From: Symbiodinium natans
Lineage: Eukaryota; Sar; Dinophyceae; Suessiales; Symbiodiniaceae
DNA: 64,000 nt
Direction of reading: 5' to 3'
NCBI GenBank assembly: GCA_905221605.1
Contig: CAJNDS010001424.1
Span: 303,950-367,949 of the forward strand
A program made the position numbers and the translations under genes. This document shows, piece after piece, positions 30,985-41,486 of the stretch. The stretch's first letter is position 1, and every line of letters starts with the position of its first letter. The notes under the pieces were generated by a model, which saw only the letters and a list, made by a program, of their open reading frames with translations, was not told the DNA's origin and did no database searches.

Positions 30985-33900
30985 GCTTGACTGGCAGGAT
31001 GACATGCTGAGGCAGATCCTGCCGCTGGGCTGAGCAGTCTCCGCAGGCTTCGGAAGAAACAAAAGGGGTTTAGGGTTTAGGGTTTAGGGTTTAGGGTTTA
31101 GGGTTTAGGGTTCAGGGTTTAGGGTTTAGGGTTTAGGGTTTAGGGTCTTGTAGCTCTTGATTCTGACCGCAACCCACAGTCAGTTAGCGGACCCGACTCT
31201 GGCATGCCTGGATTTTGTTGCAGACGCCCCTCACTTGGAGCTTCATGGGTATTTGGAAGTGGGGCTTCGGGATATACTATGTAGAAGTCCTTACTAGGGA
31301 CTATATAATCCCTATGAAGGACTGCTAGTATAAGGGGGAACATTTGAAGGTATTTGGAAGCAGGGTTCGTAAACCACTGATTGCTTAAGACCCCCGATTC
31401 TTCCTTCTGAGGGCTCTGGAGGTAGGGATTATTCTCTTCCATTTTTTGGGTGCTCTCTCTTTAGCAAATAGCAGCAAAACAGCGGCAAGGTTATAACCAG
31501 TTATAGCTATGGTTACCCTACTTATATCCCCCTTGGTAACCCACCTTCTTGGGGTTCAAGGTTCCCTGAAAAAGTAACCAACCAAAAGAGGTCTCATATG
31601 GCTACGGGGCTACCAAGACCCTGCTTCTCAGTACACATCCCTAAACCCTAAACCCTAAACCCTAAACCCTAAACCCCAAACCCTAAACCCCAAACCCTAA
31701 ACCCCAAACATGGACCTCCAAGTTCAGGAGAGAAGCCCCGCACCGTGACCTTCAACCGGTCAGTCCCGTAGCCGAGATCTATGACAGCGCCACCCAGATT
31801 CATTCCAAGCTGGGGGGGGGGGGGGTTTCGGGTTTAGGGTTTCGGGTTTAGGGTTTAGGGTTAGGGTTTAGGGTTTAGGGTTTAGCGTTTAGGGGTTCTT
31901 CTGAACCCTAAACCCGAATTCCCGGCACTTGTGGTTAACGACTGTAGAATCCCTGAGAAGCATGGTCTTGGGCAAGCTGCTTAGTGATTCTCGTGTGGAG
32001 TATATACTCTCGATCTCTCTCTCTCTCTCTCGCTCTCTCTCTCGCTCTCTTTCTCTCTCTCTCTCTCTATATCTTTATATATATATATATATATGTATAT
32101 ATCTATTTGCGCAAAAGCAATATACAGATTCAATATATGGCGCTGAAGGGGATTACAATGGGATCTTGCATCGGAATCTTCTTTGGAGAATGCTGACCAC
32201 ATCCTCCCTGGCCCTCTGCCCATCACCCTGTTCACGGCTCCAGCTGTTTATAAAATAGGGGTCGGAATAATTACTAATAGCATTCCCTTTAGAGGTCCCC
32301 ATATAATTTGCACTCTTAACCCCAAAAACCTTATTCTAATTATTAAGGACCCCTGAATTGCTAAGATTTGGTTGGAGGACTTCCGACCCCTGACGGGGCA
32401 TTGCGTGCGTCTCCGGATTTCCCGGGGTTCAGAAGGGCTTGGGACTTAGGATTTAGGGCTTTTGGGCTCTCCAACCTGTCTAGCTGACAAAGCCTCAAGG
32501 CCCAAATGCCACAGTCCTCCTCTTCAAAGCGGTTCCGAACACCTCAACCTAGGGTTTAGGGTTTAGGGTTTAGGGTTTAGGGTTTAGGGTTTAGGGTTTA
32601 GGGTTTAGGGTTTAGGGTTTAGGGTTTAGGGCTCTCCAACCTCTGCACAAGCAGCAGGAATTGGAGCAGAATGCCTAGTTCGAATACCAAAGGTGCCCCC
32701 AAGCCCTGTCGCCCTGCTTGAAACCTGACCATAAACCCTAGTTGGAGGTTCATGGAAGGGTTTAGGGTTTAGGGTTTAGGGTTTAGGGTTTAGGGTTTAG
32801 GGTTTAGGATTTAGAGAGAGAGGATGACGATGGTATATCCTTGCTTAGGGCACCTGTAGCTTGTAGCCGAACTTGTATCCCTACTTATGAACCTTCAAGT
32901 GTGATGCCATCAACCTACGCATAGCCTGCTCAAAGCCCCAACTCCTTTCCCTAAACTCCGAAACCTGCTAAACCCTAAGCCCTAAACCCTAAACCCTAAA
33001 CCCTAAACCCTAAACCCTAAACCCTGAACCCTAATTCCTAAACCCTTTAGGCGACTTCCACTGTTTTCGATGGGACGATCTCAGCCGGCTTTGGCCGACG
33101 ACTTGTGGCGCAGGCTGAGGCTGCGACCAGCCGCACCTCGACTGGCTTTAGGGTTTGGGGATTAGGGTTTAGGGTTTGGGGTTTAGGGTTTAGGGTTTAG
33201 GGTTTAGGGTTTGGGGTTTAGGGTTTAGGGTTTAGGGTTTAGGTTTCCGAAGAATGACCCAATAGTAGTTTAGGGTTTAGGGTTTAGGACCTAAGCTGCC
33301 TAAACCCCGAAACCCGAAAGCCCATGCTTCTCAGCCCCACACCTGGGAGGATCCACAAAATCGAACCCCCAACTCGCACCCTTTTCTCCTATTGGGTCAT
33401 TCTTTGGAACCCTAAGAGCTAAACCCTAAACCCTAAACCCTAAACCCTAAACCTAAACCCTAAACCCTAAACCCTAAACCCTAAACCCTAAACCCATACA
33501 AGTACCCATAAACCTCCAACTATTGGGATCCCGTGCCGCCCTGCTTAGGTCCCCTATGTAAGCCCCCCAACCACCCTAAATGTCCTGTAAGGCGTCTGTA
33601 CAACCCCTAAGCCCTAAACCCTAAAATCCTAGGTAGGGGTACCCCTAAACCCTAAACCCTAAACCCTAAACCCCAAACCCCAAACCCCAAACCCTAAACC
33701 CTAAACCTTAGGGCATCAGGTGCTGTTGTGGGGCGGGGGGGGGGGGGGTGGGCGAGGCACGGCTGCAGACGTGCTGTCAGCCAGCCCTCGCTCAACTGCG
33801 TCACTGGAGGCTGGCTTGTTTGTAGGGTTTAGGGTTTAGGGTTTAGGGTTTAGGGTTTAGGGTTTAGGGTTTAGAAAAAAAGACCTCTCACGATCTCTCG

Positions 33901-34984
33901 AGAAACAGAAACTCACAAGAAGTTGTGGGAAGGATGAGGGCAAGTTTGGGTACACAGCGCCATCCAAAGAATGTAGCCTTCGTGTGATGGATGCGTGCCC
34001 GACAGGGTGTCTATATCGAAGACAGGGTGTCTATATCGAACGCCCAAATATTCCCGACAGTTGGACGTCATAAAAGTACCCAGACGCTTAATGCGGTGCA
34101 GAGGTTTAATCTGGAGTCTATCAGTTTAACCCTAAACCCTAAACCCTAAACCCTAAACCCTAAACCCTAAACCCTAAACCCTAAACCCTAAACCCTAAAC
34201 CCTAAACCCTAAACCGGTTCCTGGGAAGCACCGACATGAGCTGTGGCCGGAAGCGTCGGATAGCTGGATTCCTGCAAATATTTATTCGGTCAAAGGTTGA
34301 GTAGGGTAGGAACCGGTCTAGGGTTTAGGGTTTAGGGTTTAGGGTTTAGGGTTTAGGGTTTAGGGTTTAGGGTTTAGGGTTTCTTTCACACAAAGGTCCG
34401 TCTTGGGCTGACTTATGGGGATGCCAGCGCTACCAGTTTCTGAGTTCGGTGGGGATGAATTTAGAGTTGCAGCTGGGAACTCACATAGACCCAAAATTGT
34501 GAAAGGGTTTAAGGTTTAGGGTTCTGAGGGGTCTGCTTGGCGGGTGGCAAAAGATGCTGCGGCCCTTAAGTGCCAGGAGGACAACGACACCGATCCTGCG
34601 TCTGCCAGACTGCGATTGCGGTCATATACAGCAGAGGACCCGCGGTTTTGGGAAACGTGAGCACAAGTATCCCTAAACCCTAAACCCTATATACACCCTC
34701 AACCCTAAACCCTAAATCCTACTTAACCTTCAAGTAGCCCCTCATGAATGCATTGAAGGGGGGAAAGTGTGGTGATGGGGGTTGGCAAAGCTCAGGCCAA
34801 GACCTCATTGGGCGCAGGGTTTAGTGTCTAGGGTCTAGGGTTTAGGGTTTAGGGTTTCGGGTTTAGGGTTCAGGGTTTAGGGTTTAGGGTTTTCTGTCAC
34901 CTGTTGAAGAGAAGAGGACCTGGAAAAGAAGCAAGAAGCGGTAACTCGGCTCTGCGGACCTTGTGCTTCCTCCATTGCCCCATG
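30985..34984 (+). CDS. Exon islands, unrecognised gene or genes
   Basis: Candidate segments: 30985-31033 (LDWQDDMLRQILPLG and stop), 31728-31811 (EAPHRDLQPVSPVAEIYDSA then TQIHSKLG), 33051-33145 (ATSTVFDGTISAGFGRRLVA), 33769-33821 (VLSASPRSTASLEAGLF, whose GT donor starts GTAGGGTTTAGGG), 34544-34656 (VAKDAAALKCQEDNDTDPAS, GTGAGC donor or stop at 34657) and 34911-34984 (EEDLEKKQEAVTRLCGPCAS, donor GTAGAT). Telomere-type arrays separate them. I cannot join frames with confidence, and no family is recognised. Confidence 0.4.
31267..31341. mobile_element. Family E element, left end decayed
   Basis: GAAGTCCTTACTAGGGACTATA and the right part GAAGGACTGCTAGTATAAGG, ending GGGGGAACAT, match family E. 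The left terminal TGTTCCCCCTTAT is lost. Confidence 0.55.
32258..32395. mobile_element. Family G element, longest copy
   Basis: Begins ATAGGGGTCGGAATAATTAC and ends TTCCGACCCCTGA. The terminal GGGGTCGGAA and TTCCGACCCC are perfect inverted repeats, which shows the family's true ends. Inner segments match the copies at 12055 and 50713. Confidence 0.75.
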
Positions 34985-35219
34985 GTAGATTTCCTAAGTT
35001 CTAAATCGGGTTTGCAGTTTTGGGTTCAGGGTTTTGGGATCACGGTTTAGGGGCCTTTTTTTGGGTACCTGTGCCATCACAAACATCACACAGTCAGAAC
35101 AAAAGAGGCGTAAGATATTTCCCCCAGCAGGCTACGGAGTCTTTCACATGCATTGGTTGTGGTCTAGTTTCAGGATTTCTTCTAAGGTATTAGTGTAGCT
35201 TGAGGCAAGAACCTCAGGT

Positions 35220-35233
35220 AATTTCAGATTTAG
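35220..35233. repeat. Target-site duplication, left copy
   Basis: AATTTCAGATTTAG, identical to 38186-38199. It brackets the retroposon-like insertion. Confidence 0.85.
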
Positions 35234-36199
35234 GAAGGAAGGAAGGAAGGAAGGAAGGAAGGAAGGAAGACCGGCACGCGAGGGTACTCGCTGCCATACA
35301 ACCACGTCCCCCTCCGCATCTCAGGCGCGCTCCGAAAACGTCACGGCACACCTCCGCGGAGGGTTCAAGTGGAGGAACTAGCTGGTTGCAGCCAAGAGAC
35401 GTTTGCCCCAACCACGAACCCGGCAAACCAAACCGCAAAGGCGCCCCCCACAACCGCCCACGCCCACACGCACACACTCACACACACAAGAAGGAGCGAC
35501 GGATAAGTGCCCGAGTGACCGCCGGCAACTGGCAGGCCTGGGAATAGCCACCAGAACGCCGCCACTGAGACCGATAGCTGCCCAAGAAGACCCCAAAGAA
35601 AACAAACCCAAGAGGGTAGCCCGTATGGCAGGCAAAGCTGGGAGGAGCCGGGCCTGCGCGCAACCAACAACTTGAACTTCATTGCGTTGTGTGGGCAGGG
35701 CACAGCGGTACGCAGACTGGGGTGGCTACGGACGTGGACCCCGCCAAGCCAACCTGAACAAAGGCAATGCGGGAGAACTGACAAGGTTTACCGGCAACCG
35801 GGAGGGTAACATTATATTGAGCAGGTGCACGCAGTTGGTGGAGGCGCCAAGCAGGGGGGCTAGCGGCTAGCGAGGCACTCCCAGGAGCCAGGAGCGCGTC
35901 AGAGCGGCATGGAGACGGCGGAGGTGACACACCAACGGGAGGCAAGCTCAGACTAACTGGGCCTGCAATGAGATGTGACGGTTTCGAACACATGGAACAG
36001 TGCATGCGAACAAACGCTAAAAAATGCCACTCCCCAAGCTTGCGGAAGCGCAGCGCAACAACCAGGGAGAGCAACTCAGCAGTGTGAAGCGAGACGGAAG
36101 ACGGCCAGAGATTTGGACCGAGACCCAAGACGCGGAACCCCCGGCGCCGGGACACATGCAGGGCCGAGTCAGCTCTCGCTGACCCCAAGGAAAGCAACG

Positions 36200-37430
36200 G
36201 AGGCCAGGGAACAGCGGTTAAGGACACAGAGACACGGGAACCAACGAAGACACTTGCCAGAGCTGGACTTCAAGGAGGACCACCGGAAACCAGGAAACAG
36301 CGGCACCCAGTGCAAAAGCCACCAGGGACGTGGCAGGTGCGGATGCTGATCCCAAGGAGGGCACCGGAAGTCAGGGAACTCAAGCTCTGCAAGCCATGCT
36401 AAAGACCCAAGCCCAGGGTAACGGCCATCAGGAGAACAGGGGGAAATCAGGTTGAGGAGACAGCAACAGAAGCACTGCCTTGGAACAAGCCCAGACCTAG
36501 GGTAACGAGCCCGAAAAGGGGGTTAGGGGCCGGGACACACGCAGGGCCGAGCCAGCTCTTGCTGGAGTACACCCCAAGAGGGCCTGTCGCCAGCAAAGGC
36601 CCCAAGACACAGGCAGCCAGCGAAGGCAAAGGCCAAAGCTGAACCCAAGGAAGACCGCCGGAAGCCAGGATGCAGCAGCGCCAGGTGAGAGGCCAGCGGG
36701 GGTGTGGCCGGCACAAACGCGACAGAGACACGGGAACCAACGAAGACACTTGCCAGAGCTGGACCCCAAGGAGGACCACCGGAAACCAGGAAACAGCGGC
36801 ACCCAGTGCAAAAGCCACCAGGGACGTGGCAGGTGCGGATGCTGATCCCAAGGAGGGCACCGGAAGTCAGGGAACTCAAGCTCTGCAAGCCATGCTAAAG
36901 ACCCAAGCCCAGGGTAACGGCCATCAGGAGAACAGGGGGAAATCAGGTTGAGGAGACAGCAACAGAAGCACTGCCTTGGAACAAGCCCAGACCTAGGGTA
37001 ACGAGCCCGAAAAGGGGGTTAGGGGCCGGGACACACGCAGGGCCGAGCCAGCTCTTGCTGGAGTACACCCCAAGAGGGCCTGTCGCCAGCAAAGGTCCCA
37101 AGACACAGGCAGCCAGCGAAGGCAAAGGCCAAAGCTGAACCCAAGGAAGACCACCGGAAGCCAGGATGCAGCAGCGCCAGGTGAGAGGCCAGTGGGGGTG
37201 TGGCCGGCACAAACGCGGAAGGCAACGGAGGCCAGGGAACAGCGGTGACACAGAGACACGGGAACCAACGAAGACACTTGCCAGAGCTGGACCCCAAGGA
37301 GGACCACCGGAAACCAGGAAACAGCGGCACCCAGTGCAAAAGCCACCAGGGACGTGGCAGGTGCGGATGCTGATCCTAAGGAGGGCCCCGGAAGTCAGGG
37401 AACTCAAGCTCTGCAAGCCATGCTAAAGAC
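36200..37430. repeat. Tandem repeat inside the retroposon, about 0.5-kb units
   Basis: The landmark CACTTGCCAGAGCTGGAC occurs at 36251, 36748 and 37275, giving spacings of 497 and 527 bp. Unit 3 has about 30 extra bases (GGAAGGCAACGGAGGCCAGG) that also precede unit 1 near 36190, so the units were exchanged rather than simply copied. Identity between copies is very high by eye. Confidence 0.85.
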
Positions 37431-37439
37431 CCAAGCCCA

Positions 37440-37810
37440 GGGTAACGGCCGAACAAGGAGAATGGGGGGATATCAGGCCCCAGGAGGGGGTTTGGGGCAC
37501 TTTAGTCCCCAATGACAGCAACAAAGCAATGCAAATCTGGAACGTGCTCAACCCAGGGATACAAGCCCGAAGAGGGAGTGTGGGGCACTTCAGGCCCAGA
37601 AAACGGCAACTTGGAACTCCCGGCTGACGAGCCCTAAAAGGGGGATGGGGCACTTCAGGCCCCAGAAGCCAGCAACAGAAGCGCTGCAAGAAGGAACAAG
37701 CCCAGACCCAGGGTTTCGAGCCCGAAAAGGGCGAATGGGGCACATGAGGCCCAACAGAAGCACTTGGATCAAGCCCAAACTCAGCATAACGAGCCCGAAA
37801 AGGCACAACG
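37440..37810. repeat. 70-90-bp minisatellite inside the retroposon
   Basis: At least four diverged units with AGCCCGAAAAGGG, GGGGCACTTCAGGCCC and GCAACAGAAGC in the same order. The open frames across it are by-products of the repeat. Confidence 0.7.
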
Positions 37811-38185
37811 GCCCAAGGAGCGAACACCAACAAGGGGTAAGGAGCGAACGCGGAGCAACAAGAAGGGACGAAGGACGAAGAAGGGGCAAAGCGACACACC
37901 ACGCAGGCCAGAGAGCAGCAAGGCAAGAGGAGGCGAAAAGCGCAGCCACGAGTGCCATGCAAGGCAGATGCAAGAAACAAAACAATGGCAAGTTGACCCA
38001 GACAAGGCCACGGGGCAAACCGCGAGGCGCAGACAGGGAAAAGGGGGAGTGGCACTGTCACTTACGCGCTGCGGTGGAAGGGCGGGTGCAGGGTGCTCAT
38101 CCAGGGTTAAACCCTGTTAGTGCCGCCTCCGGGGTCCCTGTACCGAGAGAAGGCCCCCCCACCGAACAGCGGCGTAACCCGGAGG

Positions 38186-38199
38186 AATTTCAGATTTAG
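38186..38199. repeat. Target-site duplication, right copy
   Basis: AATTTCAGATTTAG, identical to 35220-35233. Confidence 0.85.
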
Positions 38200-38633
38200 A
38201 TTCCCGCCATGACTTCCTGGGAAGATGTCGAACCGGTTCTGACTTGCAGGTATGGTAGGGCCGTATTGTTGGTGGAAAATCCCCCCTGCCCCCTCCCCCC
38301 CCAAAAAAAACAAAACAAAAATATATAAAATAATAATAATCATCATAATAGAGTGGAAAACCATTTGATTACTATTCCCCCTCCAAAAATACTTACAATA
38401 ACAATAATAATCATTGTCATAATAAATGGCATGGGAAACCATGTAGGTTGCGTGAACCAACAATTCACGCGCCCCAAGAAGTGACTCTCAGACAGAGAGC
38501 CTTGAAGAGAGTCAAGTCAGCAGCCTTGGGCCCCTTTTTTTGGGGGCTTAGGGTTTAGGGTTTAGGGTTTAGGGCTAGACCCCAGAAACCCTAGACCGGG
38601 CTGGCAAGAAAAAACTGTCTCGGGGTGGTTATT

Positions 38634-38760
38634 ACCCAGAGACTCCAATAATATCCCCTAATTAAGGAATATTCTTTCAAGTATAAGAGGGTTCCTTATA
38701 ATGTTTCAGGAATATTCCTTACTTAAGGGTTATTGAAGTCTTTGGGTACACCCCGTGTTT
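38634..38760. mobile_element. Inverted-repeat element, family H, copy 1
   Basis: CCCAGAGACTCCAATAATA at the left pairs with TATTGAAGTCTTTGGGT at the right, and TTAAGGAATATTC pairs with GAATATTCCTTACTTAA. A second copy follows after 15-20 bases. Confidence 0.75.
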
Positions 38761-38774
38761 TCTAGGGTAAGGGG

Positions 38775-38883
38775 CATTCCCAGAAACTCCAAAACCCCTC
38801 AATGAAGGAATATATATTAGGGTTCCGATTAAAATTTAAGGGATATTCCTTAATTAAGGGGTTTTTGGAGTCTCTGGGTTGTA
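38775..38883. mobile_element. Inverted-repeat element, family H, copy 2
   Basis: CCCAGAAACTCCAAAACCCC pairs with GGGGTTTTTGGAGTCTCTGGG. GAAGGAATATA and GATATTCCTTAATTAAGG are the inner arms. Further copies are near 52565-52645 and, as an end fragment only, at 61745. Confidence 0.8.
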
Positions 38884-39240
38884 GGTTTCCAAGCACAATT
38901 CAGGGGTTACTACCCGAAACCCTAAGAACCCTACACCCTGCGCTGGTACTAGCTATATATTCTGCATAAACCCTATATTCCCTATAAGCTCTATAAACCC
39001 CATGCGCACTAAAAACTCTATAAACCCTCTCAAAACTGTATATGCCCTGTGAACCCTGTAAACCCTATGAACTCTATAAACCCCATGAACACGATTATAT
39101 TAGCGCTTTCCCAACCCTCTGAACTCCATTAAGCCCCATAAACCCTATACCTATATACCCAGGAACCCTATGAACCCTAACCCCAAGCCCTGACCCTATG
39201 AACCCTATGAACCCTATGAACCCTATGAACCCTATGAACC

Positions 39241-40790
39241 CGAAGTTGGTGTGAACGCCCAGGAAGTGGCTGATACCACCTTCGTCAGGCGCATGTTCAG
39301 TGCTCACTCTCGATGCTCGGCCGGGCATCTGCGGGGATTAGGGTTTAGGGTGTAGGGTTTAAGGTTGAGGGCTGAGGGTTTAGGGTTTAGGGCTTAGGGA
39401 GTATCAAGGGTTTTGCGCCACAAAGGAGAGATTGTAAAGGGTCTGGGGTTTACGGGTTGTCAAGATTATACAACAGTGTTGGGGACTTAGGGGTGGTAAA
39501 GTAAGTTGTAATGGGTTTAAGATGTATAGGCTTTGTTCAAAGATCGTCGATTCTCGCACAGGATCCTCCCCATGTCTGTGCGATTGAACTTGCGCAATGC
39601 TGCGTGCCTGCCTGCGTGCGTGCGTGCGTGCGTGGGTGGGTGCATGGGTGGGTGGGTGGGTGGGTGGGTGGGTGGGTGGGTGGGTGTGGGTGTGTGTGGG
39701 TGTGTGTGTGTGTGTTCTGCGTGTTCCCTAAACCCTAAACCCTAAACCATTATGGTCTAGGGTTTAGGGGTGGTCTATGAGTATATTTCTCTCGTTGGCA
39801 CAGTGAGATGTGGGCAGCCGGCTGGCTAGCCGACTTGAAGGTGCATGCGAACTTACAAGTACCGGGGGGGGGGGGTCTATTTACCTACAGTTTTTAGTAG
39901 GAACTACCCCTTAGAAAGTAGGCAGAACCCATAAAAGCTGTAGGTAAATAGGGTCCCAGGTATGGTGATAAGTACCCCTAAATAGGTTGCAACCCATAGC
40001 TGCCCCACATACATCCCGACTTATAAGTACCCATGGACCTCCACGGATAGTCCCTTGGCACTGTTGGTCCCAAACCTCGATGAATTTTCTTGCAAGGCCA
40101 GGGTTGGACCACCAAACCACACAAACACTGCAGAAGAGGAAGCAAGGGTTCCGGAATCCTGTTTAAGGGTTTAGGGTTTAGGGTTAGGGTTTAGGGTTTA
40201 GGGTTTAGGGTTTAGGGTTTAGGGTTTAGGGTTTAGGGTTTAGGGTTTAGGGTTTAGGGTTTAGGGTTTAGGGTTTAGGGCTTGGACACATGGGGCACAC
40301 AGGGGCAGATGTTTTTGCAAACCCGATTAGCCCTCAACCTACACACCTCTCACCGTCGGGCCGGTTGTGTTTTTTTCCCAGCGCGGCGCCAGCTCTTGAA
40401 TGTCAAATGTCGTATACACCCGGGCTAAGGGTTTAGGGTTTAGGGTTTGGGGTTTAGGGTTTAGGGCAACGGTGTGCACGATCTAAGCTCCAAGTTCCCC
40501 TTTTAACTCCATCTTCCACGTCTCCACGAGGGACAGCCCTAAATCCTGAACCGCAAGCCCTAAACCCTAAACCCTAAACCCTAAACCCTAAACCCTAAAC
40601 CCTAAACCCTAAACCCTAAACCCTAAACCCTAAACCCTAAACCCTAAACCCTACACCCTACACCCTAAACCAAACCCGAAGCCGCAAGGACAACAGTCAA
40701 AGGTTGAGAAGATGAAGGCCGCAGGCCTCGTCGGACGAATCGTCAAGCATCCCGGTCACCCGCCTGGCACTCTCAGGGCTCATACTTGGA
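39241..40790 (+). CDS. Two exon-like islands
   Basis: 39241-39332 reads EVGVNAQEVADTTFVRRMFS and stays open. 40686-40790 reads QSKVEKMKAAGLVGRIVKHP, then GHPPGTLRAHTW, a basic helical stretch. They lie upstream of channel 1 and could be 5' exons of it or of another gene. Telomere-type arrays (40165-40283 G-strand, 40556-40672 C-strand) lie between them. Confidence 0.35.
39602..39716. repeat. Simple repeat (TGCG)n, (GGGT)n, (GT)n
   Basis: A run of TGCG changes to GGGT and then to TGTG within about 115 bp. Open frames across it (Gly/Trp/Val/Cys-rich) are repeat artefacts. Confidence 0.9.
39834..40045. mobile_element. Family D element with another element nested inside
   Basis: The outer ends ACTTGAAGGTGCATGCGAAC and TACCCATGGACCTCCACGG are family D. 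Inserted after TTACAAGTACC is a separate inverted repeat, 39869-39955, with ends GGGTCTATTTACCTACAG and CTGTAGGTAAATAGGGTCCC. The outer element resumes at once (GGTATGGTGATAAGTACCCC). This shows relative age: the nested element is younger. Confidence 0.75.
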
Positions 40791-41224
40791 TGTTCAAAAG
40801 GGCACTTAGAGAGGGTTTAGGGTTTAGGGTTTAGGCTTTAGGGTTTAGGGTTTAGGGTTTAGGGTTCAGGGGTACTTATAAGCAGGGTTTTTCAAGTAGG
40901 GTAGCTCGGGTTACAACGTAAGTAATGTACCCATGAACCTTCAAGTAGGGTTCAGGTTTTTTGGGGGATGCTGCGCATTGCATTAAGGGTTCGAACACTG
41001 CAGCAAATCTCAGGATCACTCCTTCAGTTACAGGGGCTGTGCGTTGAGGCTGTATTCTGTAGAACGATTGCCGCCACCCGACATCCCAAACCCGAAACCC
41101 CAAACACTGAACCTTGTAAACCTGAAACCTGTAGGTATAAGCGTAACCAGCGTTCGTATAGTGGTATTCCGCCGCCTCACTTTCTACAGACATACATACA
41201 TTCATACATATCTATATCTATATA

Positions 41225-41255
<31 letters not shown>

Positions 41256-41347
41256 AGATATGCATGCATGGCCAAAACTCTCCACAAAACCGCCCACGAG
41301 GTCCCTTTTTTGACCTGAAGCCTCGAGAGATGCCCTGCTTCAGTTTT

Positions 41348-41456
41348 CCCTAAGGGTCCATGTACCTCATGATTATGTACTTGGGTCCTAAAACCCCTAA
41401 ATAGGAGGTACTTTAAGGCCCAAGTATTCCACATTTATGTACATGGACCCTTAGGG
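41348..41456. mobile_element. Inverted-repeat element, family C, intact
   Basis: CCCTAAGGGTCCATGTACCT and ATGTACATGGACCCTTAGGG are near-perfect terminal inverted repeats. Inner arms TTGGGTCCTAAA and TTAAGGCCCAA also pair. It ends 30 bases before the first supported exon of channel 1, so it is probably the core of that gene's preceding intron. Confidence 0.88.
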
Positions 41457-41486
41457 TTTAACCGCTCGCCTTGGAATATCGCTGAG

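Larger units (their letters stand above)
35234..38185 (-). mobile_element. Retroposon-like 2.95-kb insertion, (TTCC)n tail
   Basis: Flanked by perfect 14-bp direct repeats. Read on the minus strand it ends in about nine TTCC units (35234-35270) directly against the duplication, as non-LTR retroposons with a microsatellite tail do. The interior is GC-rich and wholly free of telomere-type repeats, unlike all surrounding sequence. It holds a 0.5-kb tandem repeat in about 2.5 copies (36200-37430) and a 70-90-bp minisatellite (37440-37810). Long minus-strand open frames exist, but their translations are repetitive Pro/Leu/Cys-rich text with no reverse transcriptase, endonuclease or integrase motif. 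Best read as non-autonomous; the mobilising enzyme is not in the window. Confidence 0.7.

Noticed and set aside
36447-38061. Long minus-strand open frames of 100-212 codons inside the retroposon
   Set aside because: Their translations are tandem-repeat text rich in Pro, Leu, Cys and Trp, the overlapping frames are equally long, and no known domain is visible. They follow from GC-rich repeats lacking stops.
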